A stretch of 6,685 nucleotides of DNA from an uncultured Erysipelotrichaceae bacterium (GTDB taxonomy: Bacteria; Bacillota_I; Bacilli_A; Erysipelotrichales; Coprobacillaceae): positions 1 through 6,685 of the forward strand of contig UQVG01000111.1 in assembly GCA_900544435.1 (NCBI GenBank), written 5' to 3'. The notes under the pieces are model-generated. The model was given only the letters and a program-made list of their open reading frames with translations. It was not told where the DNA came from and ran no database searches. This document shows positions 1 through 5,240 of this stretch, in pieces (within the stretch, counting starts at the first letter, position 1; each line of letters begins with the position of its first letter). The position numbers and the translations under genes are program-made.

Positions 1-766
1 AACAAGAAAACGCTACAACAACCATCACTTGATCATTCATGCGATTAAAAGCATTCATATAATCTCTTGATCTTTCTAAGTTATAAGAATAATCAATATA
101 AGCAATATCATCTAAGATAATAACAGGTCCTTCATTTGATAATTCATTACAAAAATCAATAACTTGATTCCATTCTTCAACAGTCATTGAATATCCTGTT
201 GGGTTATGACATGGATCATTGATAACGGCTAAAACTTTACCTTGTCTTGCCATTACTTCACGACAAGTTTCTTTAAAGCTTGTAATATTAAAAGCATCCC
301 CATCAAACATTTGATAAGTTTGTACTTTACAATTAGCAATAGTAGCCATTGATTTATAGTTTCCCCAAGCAATATGAGGAATAATTAAAGTTTGACCTTC
401 ATCTAAAACATTTAAGATTGTTGAACTAACAGCTCCTGATCCCCCAGGTGTTCCAATAACACTATGACATAAATCAAGTTTTGTATCTTGAACAACCCAG
501 TTATAAACTTGTTTTCTAAAGTTAGGATTTCCACTAAAACTAGAAGCATATTTTGCTTTTGTTCTATTATCTAAACTGTTATACGTATTAAATACGGTAT
601 CTAATGCAACTAAATTTCCATCTTCATCATATAAAGAACCAATTGTTGCATTAACAATGTTTTCTTTTCCTTTTTTAGCAATTGCATCATTTGCTAAATT
701 TACAATTTTAAAAACATTATCAACAATTGGTTGATGATCGATATTTTCTCTAATAAATTTTTTCAT
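1..766 (-). CDS. Class I PLP-dependent aminotransferase (aspartate/aromatic type), C-terminus beyond window
   Basis: My translation from the ATG at 766 stays open for 255 codons to the left edge, so this is the N-terminal two thirds of a protein of about 400 residues. It should transfer amino groups between an amino acid and a 2-oxo acid with pyridoxal phosphate in the cytoplasm. Visible fold-type I landmarks are the phosphate-binding glycine turn GTPGGSGA (105-112), the ring-stacking Trp134 in AWGNY, the substrate-binding NPTG (188-191), and DIAY (220-223) supplying the Asp that binds the pyridine nitrogen and the Tyr that binds O3'. The sequence ends at FSC (253-255), just where the family's Ser-x-x-Lys Schiff-base motif begins, so the catalytic lysine is not in view. 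The W-G-N and DxAY pattern suits the aspartate/aromatic subgroup; the exact substrate cannot be told. AAGAGG at 775-780 is a good ribosome binding site and fixes the start. The SDR gene lies upstream on the same strand. Confidence 0.93.
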   Translation of the reverse strand, partial: MKKFIRENIDHQPIVDNVFKIVNLANDAIAKKGKENIVNATIGSLYDEDGNLVALDTVFNTYNSLDNRTKAKYASSFSGNPNFRKQVYNWVVQDTKLDLCHSVIGTPGGSGAVSSTILNVLDEGQTLIIPHIAWGNYKSMATIANCKVQTYQMFDGDAFNITSFKETCREVMARQGKVLAVINDPCHNPTGYSMTVEEWNQVIDFCNELSNEGPVIILDDIAYIDYSYNLERSRDYMNAFNRMNDQVMVVVAFSC

Positions 767-799
767 CACATATACCTCTTTATCTTCATTATTAACTGT

Positions 800-808
800 A
801 TCTTATCA
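800..808 (-). promoter_or_regulatory. Candidate extended -10 promoter of the aminotransferase gene
   Basis: On the minus strand TGATAAGAT forms an extended -10 (TGnTAAGAT) 34 bases upstream of the aminotransferase start. The hexamer 17 bases further upstream (GAGAAT) is a poor -35, so this rests on the extended -10 alone. I see no convincing terminator in the 94 bases between the SDR stop and this start, so read-through from the SDR gene is also possible. Confidence 0.4.
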
Positions 809-860
809 CACTTTAATAAAAAATTCTCTAGTTTTAAAGATTTTTTTAATTAAATACAAT

Positions 861-1652
861 TTATCTTATCCCTTTTGTACCATTCAAATCTTGATAAATC
901 ATCCAAATTTTCTTTACTAAACGATGTGGTAAAACTTTCATTCCTAAGATTTGTATTTGATTAATTGTTCCATATAAAGAAACATCTTTAGAGCTTTCCA
1001 TATCTTTAATCGCTTTTTTAATAACATCTTTAGCTTTATAAACCTTACCATATCTAATGACAACTGGTTTTTTATCTTTTTCTACAGCACGATCAAAAAA
1101 TTCAGTTTCTACCCAATAAGGACATACAGCTAAAACATGAATTTGTCGATATTTTAATTCTTCATTTAAAGCCCTTGAATAACTTAAAACAAATGCTTTG
1201 GTAGAAGCATAGATATTTAAATAAGGAATTGGCATATAGCCACTACATGAGGCTAAATTGACAATATGACTTTTTTTATGCATGTAAGGTAAAACACTAT
1301 TGACCATTTTAACCACTGCCAACATATTTAAATTCATCATATTTTCAATAACTTCAATAGACATATTTTCATAATGATCTAATTTACCATATCCTGAACA
1401 ATTGATCAGTACTTTAACCCTTGGCTTTTCTTGAAACAAAGATTCTTGAATAACTTGAAATGATTCTTTCTTTGTTAAATCCAAAGCAAAGACACGTACC
1501 TTCGTTTGTAATTTTTCTTTTAAACTTTCAAGTCTTTCTTTTCTTCTGGCAATCACCCAAATTTCATCAACTTGATACTTCTTTTCAATTTGCAAAGCAA
1601 ATTCCCTTCCCATACCTGAACTTGCTCCTGTTATAATTATTATTTCTTTCAT
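861..1652 (-). CDS. Short-chain dehydrogenase/reductase (SDR), NAD(P)-dependent
   Basis: This 263-residue protein is a full-length classical SDR, a cytosolic NAD(P)(H)-dependent oxidoreductase acting on a carbonyl or alcohol. The cofactor motif TGASSGMG (8-15) opens the Rossmann fold, and the paired Arg36-Arg37 after strand 2 favour NADP(H) over NAD(H). NCSG (84-87) stands in for the usual NNAG. The catalytic set is complete: Asn109, Ser135 (in NLASCSG), Tyr148 and Lys152 (YASTK). After CPYWVETEF (177-185), which replaces the common PG-V-x-T, comes a basic C-terminal tail (about 235-263) with IQILGMKVLP and KKIWMIY stretches, as in the DltE/YqjQ-like SDR group that may touch membranes; that last point is inference. 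GTGGTGAT just upstream (1657-1664) supports the start at 1652. It has its own strong promoter, is divergent from the transporter, and may be co-transcribed with the aminotransferase. The substrate is not identifiable. Confidence 0.92.
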   Translation of the reverse strand: MKEIIIITGASSGMGREFALQIEKKYQVDEIWVIARRKERLESLKEKLQTKVRVFALDLTKKESFQVIQESLFQEKPRVKVLINCSGYGKLDHYENMSIEVIENMMNLNMLAVVKMVNSVLPYMHKKSHIVNLASCSGYMPIPYLNIYASTKAFVLSYSRALNEELKYRQIHVLAVCPYWVETEFFDRAVEKDKKPVVIRYGKVYKAKDVIKKAIKDMESSKDVSLYGTINQIQILGMKVLPHRLVKKIWMIYQDLNGTKGIR

Positions 1653-1669
1653 TTATATCACCACTTTCT

Positions 1670-1697
1670 ATTATAATTTTCTTTCCAAACAAGTCAA
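1670..1697 (-). promoter_or_regulatory. SigA-type promoter of the SDR gene
   Basis: On the minus strand TTGACT (1692-1697) and a perfect TATAAT (1670-1675) are separated by 16 bases, a near-consensus vegetative promoter. Transcription would start near 1663, leaving a leader of only about 11 nt that still contains GGTGAT. The short leader is unusual, so the true start site may be a few bases off or a further promoter may exist upstream. Confidence 0.72.
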
Positions 1698-1722
1698 AAT
1701 ATTCTATTTTTTTCATAATATA

Positions 1723-1736
1723 AAAAAGCGCTTACA
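1723..1736. promoter_or_regulatory. cre-like CcpA operator between the divergent SDR and transporter promoters
   Basis: AAAAAGCGCTTACA matches the catabolite-responsive element TGAAARCGYTTWCA at 12 of 14 positions; on the other strand TGTAAGCGCTTTTT also matches the TGWAANCGNTNWCA form at 12 of 14. The core GCGC palindrome stands out sharply in AT-rich DNA. Its right half overlaps the transporter's -35 box (1731-1736), as expected for CcpA repression, while it sits about 26 bases upstream of the SDR -35. A LacI-family local regulator would read a similar site, so CcpA is the likeliest but not the only candidate. Confidence 0.68.
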
Positions 1737-1758
1737 TTTATAAGTTTTATGATAAAAT
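1731..1758 (+). promoter_or_regulatory. Extended -10 promoter of the MFS transporter gene
   Basis: CTTACA (1731-1736) and TAAAAT (1753-1758) are 16 bases apart, with TG at 1750-1751 giving an extended -10 (TGaTAAAAT). Transcription would begin near 1765, leaving a leader of about 46 nt before the ATG at 1811. The -10 box covers the ATG at 1757, which is one argument against translation starting there. Confidence 0.58.
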
Positions 1759-1770
1759 GATGTTAAGTCA

Positions 1771-1786
1771 ATCATATTTATATGAT
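1771..1786. repeat. Perfect inverted repeat in the transporter leader (possible operator)
   Basis: ATCATAT-TT-ATATGAT has perfect 7-bp arms around a 2-base centre, located just after the predicted transcription start and before the ribosome binding site. A 2-base loop is poor for an RNA hairpin, so a dimeric repressor site is the more natural reading. AT-rich palindromes also arise by chance in such DNA. Confidence 0.4.
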
Positions 1787-1794
1787 CATTATTT

Positions 1795-1802
1795 AAGGAA
1801 GG
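1795..1802 (+). promoter_or_regulatory. Ribosome binding site that sets the transporter start at 1811
   Basis: AAGGAAGG ends 8 bases before the ATG at 1811, a normal spacing. The ATG at 1805 is only 2 bases from it and the ATG at 1757 has no such site, so 1811 is the preferred start. Confidence 0.7.
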
Positions 1803-1810
1803 AAATGTTT

Positions 1811-2995
1811 ATGGAAAAAAATCGTAGTTTGAACTTGAAGTATGCAGGAAGTCAAATTTTCTATTTTGCTGCCTTTGCTGCAATGATGGGCTATGCCTCT
1901 GTCTTTTTATTAGATAAAGGCTGTACAAACTCACAAATAGGAATTGCGCTTGCTCTTTCAAGTATTATCGCTGTTTTATTGCAACCAATGCTTGCATCTT
2001 TTGCTGATAATCATAAAAATATTGAAATGCGAAATATCATCGCACCGATTGTTTTATTAGTCATTGCTTTATCTGCAATTCTTTATTTAGTTCCTGGAAG
2101 TGCTTTATTTGTTTTATTTTTAGTTGTTACTATTTTTTCAATCATGTCATCTATCATGCCACTTATGAATTCTCTTGCCTTTGTTTTTGAACAACATGGT
2201 ATTGAAATCAATTATGGTCTTGCTAGAGGATTAGGTTCAGTAGCATATGCTATCGCCTCTCTTGTTTTAGGACATGTTGTTGAAAGTTTTTCACCAGGTA
2301 TTTTACCTTTATTCTATATTATTTTTACAGCTTTGTTATTTGTTGTTGTTAAAATGTTTGTTTTACCAAAAGGTTATGAAAATGAAGTTGTCAAAGAAGA
2401 TACAAAACAAGAAGAAACAGAACAGCTTTCTTTTGGTAAGTTCTGCATGAAATATAAAAAATTCATTTTATTTTTAGTTGGTTTTGTACTTGTATATTTT
2501 GCTCATACAATTATTAATAACTTCTTTATTCAAATTATTACGAATATCGGTGGAACAAGTGCTGATATGGGAAATGCTGTTTTCGTAGCTGCTATGTTAG
2601 AATTACCAACAATGGCTTTCTTTTCTAAAATGTCTGAAAAAATTAATTGTGGAACACTTATTAAATTTTCAATTTTAATGTTCTGTGTAAAACATGCACT
2701 TACATATTTTGCTACAAATATGATCATGATTTATCTTGCACAAGTATGTCAAATGTTTGCTTATGCTTTATTCATCCCTGCTTCTGTTTATTATGTTAAT
2801 AAAAAGATTGCTGTAGCTGATCGTGTTAAAGGACAATCACTTGTTACAACTTCGATGACATTATCTGGTGTTTTTGCGAACTTTGTAGGTGGAATTATGC
2901 TTGATGCTTTAGGTGTTGGACATGTTTTACTTGCCGGAGTAATTTTATCTATTGTTGGTGCTGTTATTGTGATTTTAACGACAGAAAAAGTTTAA
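1811..2995 (+). CDS. MFS transporter, LacY/MFS_1_like type (probable sugar or nucleoside:H+ symporter)
   Basis: From the ATG at 1811 this is a 394-residue membrane protein. About 12 hydrophobic helices fall in two halves: roughly 11-34, 41-62, 75-94, 97-120, 140-159 and 163-184, then 218-240, 254-272, 282-300, 303-329, 344-368 and 369-390. A charged cytoplasmic loop rich in Glu/Lys (about 188-216) links the halves, as in the major facilitator fold. YGLARGLGSVAYA (135-147) before helix 5 resembles the YGRAR-x-G-S signature of the oligosaccharide:H+ symporter (LacY) and related nucleoside symporter groups. LASFADNH (61-68) takes the place of the MFS loop 2-3 motif. The cre-like site on its promoter fits uptake of a carbon source under catabolite control; the substrate is inference. 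A longer reading from 1757 adds 18 hydrophilic residues but would start at or before the mRNA 5' end. A hairpin terminator follows directly. Confidence 0.88.
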   Translation: MEKNRSLNLKYAGSQIFYFAAFAAMMGYASVFLLDKGCTNSQIGIALALSSIIAVLLQPMLASFADNHKNIEMRNIIAPIVLLVIALSAILYLVPGSALFVLFLVVTIFSIMSSIMPLMNSLAFVFEQHGIEINYGLARGLGSVAYAIASLVLGHVVESFSPGILPLFYIIFTALLFVVVKMFVLPKGYENEVVKEDTKQEETEQLSFGKFCMKYKKFILFLVGFVLVYFAHTIINNFFIQIITNIGGTSADMGNAVFVAAMLELPTMAFFSKMSEKINCGTLIKFSILMFCVKHALTYFATNMIMIYLAQVCQMFAYALFIPASVYYVNKKIAVADRVKGQSLVTTSMTLSGVFANFVGGIMLDALGVGHVLLAGVILSIVGAVIVILTTEKV

Positions 2996-3022
2996 GCGAC
3001 TCAATATTGAGCCGCTTTTTTT
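2994..3022 (+). terminator. Rho-independent terminator of the transporter, overlapping the rsuA 3' end
   Basis: AAGCG-A-CTCA-ATAT-TGAG-C-CGCTT forms a stem of about 10 bp with one A-C mismatch and a 4-base loop, followed by seven T residues (3016-3022). It begins inside the transporter stop codon. On the minus strand the same hairpin is followed by CTTAAACTTTTT, a weaker tail, so it may also end the convergent rsuA operon. Confidence 0.85.
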
Positions 3023-3699
3023 ATGAACATATTTCTTTCTTCTTTATTTAAAGGACGTGACATTCCTTCTAATAAAGTTTTATCTAAATTAATTTCATCA
3101 AAAGACATTCTTTTTAAAGAAACAACTTCATTATTTAATGATAAAAACATCTTTTTGATTTGATGATATTTACCCTCTTCAATGGTCACATAACCATGAA
3201 AATCATTTAAAATTTCAAGTTTAGCGGGCAAACATAGAATATTTTGATCAATGATGATTCCTCTTTTAAAAGCTTCTTGATCTTCTTTTCTTATTTTTTC
3301 TTTTGTTTCAACAAGATAAGTTTTTTTAACATGATTTTGTGGTAATAAAAGTTTCTTTAAACTTTTATCATTAGTTAAAATCAAAAGTCCTGTCGTATCA
3401 CGATCTAATCTTCCTAAACAAAAACAATCTTGATATTCAATCAAATCAGTAACACACTTTTCTTTTTTGTCTTTATTAGCACAAAGATATCCTTGTGGTT
3501 TATTAAGCATAATATAATGAAAAGGTTGACTATTTAACCTTTTTCCTTGATAAACAAGAAGATCCTCTTCTTGTATCTTTCTTTTACTATCAGTTTCAAC
3601 AAGTCCATTAACTTGGATCAAGCCATGTTTAATCAATGTCTTACATTGCTTTACATTTCCTAAATTATTGTACATTAAAATATAATATAAATCTTTCAT
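3001..3699 (-). CDS. rsuA: RsuA-family 16S rRNA pseudouridine synthase
   Basis: This 232-residue protein, close to the 231 of E. coli RsuA, isomerises a uridine (U516 in E. coli 16S rRNA numbering) to pseudouridine during small-subunit maturation. An S4-like RNA-binding domain occupies about 1-55 (LIKHGLIQVNG, 22-32). The catalytic domain begins at HYIMLNKPQGYLC (61-73). The family signature GRLDRDTTGLLILTND (96-111) contains the catalytic Asp99, and EGKYHQIKKMF (175-185) is the conserved C-terminal motif. RluB/RluE/RluF relatives act on 23S rRNA, so the target nucleotide is a family-level inference. It is last in a three-gene operon, starting 1 nt after the HAD stop, with AAGGA (3705-3709) inside the HAD gene's end as ribosome binding site. 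Its last codons (Lys-Lys-Ala-Ala-Gln-Tyr-stop) form one side of the shared terminator hairpin. Confidence 0.92.
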   Translation of the reverse strand: MKDLYYILMYNNLGNVKQCKTLIKHGLIQVNGLVETDSKRKIQEEDLLVYQGKRLNSQPFHYIMLNKPQGYLCANKDKKEKCVTDLIEYQDCFCLGRLDRDTTGLLILTNDKSLKKLLLPQNHVKKTYLVETKEKIRKEDQEAFKRGIIIDQNILCLPAKLEILNDFHGYVTIEEGKYHQIKKMFLSLNNEVVSLKRMSFDEINLDKTLLEGMSRPLNKEERNMFIKKAAQY

Positions 3700-3700
3700 A

Positions 3701-4507
3701 CTAATCCTTATAATTCTTTTCTAACCAATGAGCCACCGCATCTTGGTCATGACTTTCAATAACACCTGTTGCTTTTTCTTTGAGTTCTTTACATGCATTT
3801 TCTACCGCATAACTTTCATTTGCTATTTCAAACATTGATAAATCATTTAAACCATCGCCAAAAACAACTATCTTATCGCATTTTAAATAATCTTTTAATT
3901 GTAAAATAGCGTGTGCTTTTGTTGCTTTTTGAGGTAAAATTTCTAGCCACCAGTCTTGGCTATAAATATCTTTAGAAAACAAGCATTGATATTGATCTTT
4001 TAAATCATGATAAAAACTTTCTAGTTGTTCTTTTGTAGAAATACAAGAAATATAAAAAACATCTCCTTGATAAAGATCATTTTCGATTGGATTTTTTCTT
4101 TCGTCATTTCTTGTCTTTATAAAATTAAGTTGTTGTTTTGTAGATTTATCTGGGATATAACTAAATTTTTCATGATGATTTCTAAATGCATAGACAATTG
4201 GATAAAAACCTTTTTGATTAAAATAATGAGATAATTCTTTGACTTCTTCTTTCAAAAAGAAATTAGATAATAGTATTTCTTGGCTTTGATTATCAATAAT
4301 AAAAGCTCCATTATAAAGAATCAAAGGAATTTTAGCTGTTAATCCTTTAGTTGCTGGTTTGGCTGAATAATAAGAACGAGCTGTTGCATAAGAAAACAAC
4401 ATTCCTCGATCAACAAGCTTTTCAATAACTTCATTAGTATAAGTTGAGGTTTGTTGTTGACTATTTAAAAGCGTTCCATCTAAATCAGAAACATAGAGTG
4501 TCTTCAT
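3701..4507 (-). CDS. Cof-type HAD-IIB sugar-phosphate/phosphatase family hydrolase
   Basis: The 268-residue protein is a cytosolic HAD-superfamily phosphatase, Cof subgroup, which typically hydrolyses sugar phosphates, FMN or pyridoxal phosphate. All four HAD motifs are present: DLDGT (8-12) with nucleophile Asp8 and acid/base Asp10, Thr42 in ATARS, Lys197 after LEILPQ, and GDGLNDLSMF (217-226) with the magnesium-binding Asp218 and Asp222. The C2 cap lies between about 85 and 190 and includes an aromatic patch QDWWLEI (184-190). The start at 4507 places DLDGT near the N-terminus as usual; an in-frame upstream TTG at 4579 would add 24 residues overlapping the previous gene and is not needed. 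The ATG sits 1 nt after the flavoprotein stop and has no Shine-Dalgarno sequence within 15 nt, so translation probably depends on coupling to that gene. The substrate is unknown. Confidence 0.9.
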   Translation of the reverse strand: MKTLYVSDLDGTLLNSQQQTSTYTNEVIEKLVDRGMLFSYATARSYYSAKPATKGLTAKIPLILYNGAFIIDNQSQEILLSNFFLKEEVKELSHYFNQKGFYPIVYAFRNHHEKFSYIPDKSTKQQLNFIKTRNDERKNPIENDLYQGDVFYISCISTKEQLESFYHDLKDQYQCLFSKDIYSQDWWLEILPQKATKAHAILQLKDYLKCDKIVVFGDGLNDLSMFEIANESYAVENACKELKEKATGVIESHDQDAVAHWLEKNYKD

Positions 4508-4508
4508 T

Positions 4509-5126
4509 TTAACGAATAAAGTTTGTGGCTCTTTTTTTATTTTGAGGAACTTCAATTCCTGCTTTTTTACCAGCTTCAATACATTTTAACATCCATGCCA
4601 TATTTTTACCTAAAGCATACATAGTATCCAATCCTTCTATGTCTTGTTCAACATCACTTGGTGTATGTCCATGAACTTCATTCCAATAGTTTGATGTGAC
4701 AATTGGCATTTCAGAAATACTTAAATGCTTATTTAAAACATCCATACTTGTTACACTTCCTGCTCTTCTTGATGAAGAAATTACTGCTGCTGGTTTATGA
4801 ACAAATGCTGATTTAGCACTATAAAAAACACGATCCATAAAACTTTGAATTTTACCTGTTGGATGCGCATAATAAACAGGTGTCCCAAAAATAAAGCCAT
4901 CAGCCTCTTTAGCCATTGAGGCAAATTCATTCACACAATCATCAAAAACACATTTTCCTGTTTTAGAACAAGATCCACAAGCAATACAATCTTGTAAAGG
5001 AACATTAGGAATATGATAAATAAGTGTTTCTATTCCTTCTTCCTTTAATGCTTTTTCTACTTCTTCTAAAGCACGATTTGTACATCCTTTAGGATGTGGT
5101 CCTCCATTAACTAATAATACTTTCAT
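4509..5126 (-). CDS. NAD(P)H-dependent FMN reductase / iron-sulfur flavoprotein-like oxidoreductase
   Basis: This 205-residue protein has a flavodoxin-like fold: strand MKVLLVNGGP then HPKGCTNRA (11-19) binding the FMN phosphate, FGTPVYYAHPTGKIQSFMDR (80-99) as the second flavin loop, and KPAAVISSSRRAG (111-123) as the third. Between them lies a compact cysteine motif, Cys47-x2-Cys50-x2-Cys53-x5-Cys59, which fits the CX2CX2CX4-7C pattern of archaeal and clostridial iron-sulfur flavoproteins (Isf) that hold a 4Fe-4S cluster. Cluster binding is inferred from the motif; some flavodoxin-family reductases keep these cysteines without proof of a cluster. Likely roles are electron transfer or reduction of quinones, nitro compounds or oxygen species. 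AGGAGG (5136-5141), 9 bases from the ATG, fixes the start at 5126; an in-frame ATG at 5159 lies upstream of the -10 box. First gene of the operon with the HAD and rsuA genes, and apparently controlled by an operator on its promoter. Confidence 0.87.
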   Translation of the reverse strand: MKVLLVNGGPHPKGCTNRALEEVEKALKEEGIETLIYHIPNVPLQDCIACGSCSKTGKCVFDDCVNEFASMAKEADGFIFGTPVYYAHPTGKIQSFMDRVFYSAKSAFVHKPAAVISSSRRAGSVTSMDVLNKHLSISEMPIVTSNYWNEVHGHTPSDVEQDIEGLDTMYALGKNMAWMLKCIEAGKKAGIEVPQNKKRATNFIR

Positions 5127-5135
5127 TTCCTTTTT

Positions 5136-5141
5136 CCTCCT
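5136..5141 (-). promoter_or_regulatory. Ribosome binding site that sets the flavoprotein start at 5126
   Basis: AGGAGG on the minus strand lies 9 bases upstream of the ATG at 5126. It excludes the longer reading from 5159, which would start before the predicted mRNA 5' end. Confidence 0.85.
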
Positions 5142-5147
5142 GTTTTT

Positions 5148-5176
5148 ATTGTAAAACACTCTTTATAATATGACAA
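5148..5176 (-). promoter_or_regulatory. SigA-type promoter of the flavoprotein-HAD-rsuA operon
   Basis: TTGTCA (5171-5176) and TACAAT (5148-5153) on the minus strand are spaced by exactly 17 bases. The transcript would start near 5141, at the edge of the Shine-Dalgarno sequence, giving a leader of about 15 nt. The -35 box lies within an inverted repeat. Confidence 0.72.
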
Positions 5177-5188
5177 ATAGTTATTTGT
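5173..5188. promoter_or_regulatory. Inverted-repeat operator overlapping the operon's -35 box
   Basis: ACAAATA-GT-TATTTGT is a perfect palindrome with 7-bp arms and a 2-base centre. It covers four bases of the -35 element and extends upstream, a typical position for a dimeric winged-helix repressor such as a MarR, HxlR or TetR family protein. No such regulator is encoded in the window, so its identity is open. Confidence 0.58.
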
Positions 5189-5203
5189 TATAACCTGGTA
5201 TAA
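5188..5203. repeat. Imperfect inverted repeat adjoining the operator
   Basis: TTATAACC-TG-GTATAA nearly pairs with itself (TTATACC against TTATAACC, one extra A). It directly abuts the perfect palindrome and could be a weaker second operator half, or chance in AT-rich sequence. Confidence 0.25.
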
Positions 5204-5228
5204 GAAAAAGAAATCACTAGGATTTCTC
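5202..5228 (-). terminator. Rho-independent terminator of the toxin-antitoxin operon
   Basis: On the minus strand AGAAATC-ctagt-GATTTCT forms a 7-bp stem with a 5-base loop (5209-5227), extendable by a G-T pair, followed by TTTTTCTTA. It lies 13 bases after the antitoxin stop. The stem is short and AT-rich, so termination may be partial, but it separates the module from the flavoprotein operon promoter. Confidence 0.68.
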
Positions 5229-5240
5229 AAATCTTAACAA

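Noticed and set aside
767..860. Possible terminator or T-box leader between the SDR and aminotransferase genes
   Set aside because: CTTTAA and TTAAAG can pair only across a loop of about 18 bases without a T tail, and 94 bases is too short for a T-box; no convincing structure seen.
799..870. TATCTTATC occurring twice (799-807 and 862-870)
   Set aside because: One copy is the aminotransferase -10 region and the other is the end of the SDR coding sequence; a 9-base match in AT-rich DNA is easily chance.
1745..1757. TTTTAT-G-ATAAAA palindrome over the transporter -10
   Set aside because: It consists almost only of A and T and is explained by the extended -10 box; such short AT palindromes are common here.
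1757..1810. Upstream start for the transporter, adding 18 residues
   Set aside because: The ATG at 1757 coincides with the -10 box, lacks a Shine-Dalgarno sequence, and the added residues cover the leader palindrome; the ATG at 1811 has a well-placed AAGGAAGG.
2530..2727. 65-residue minus-strand reading frame inside the transporter
   Set aside because: It lies wholly opposite a well-supported membrane-protein gene, has no family motif, and is the expected antisense shadow of that gene.
4025..4234. 69-residue plus-strand reading frame inside the HAD gene
   Set aside because: It is opposite the cap domain of a clear HAD phosphatase, has no recognisable motif, and its hydrophobic Ile/Phe-rich composition is what AT-rich antisense sequence gives.
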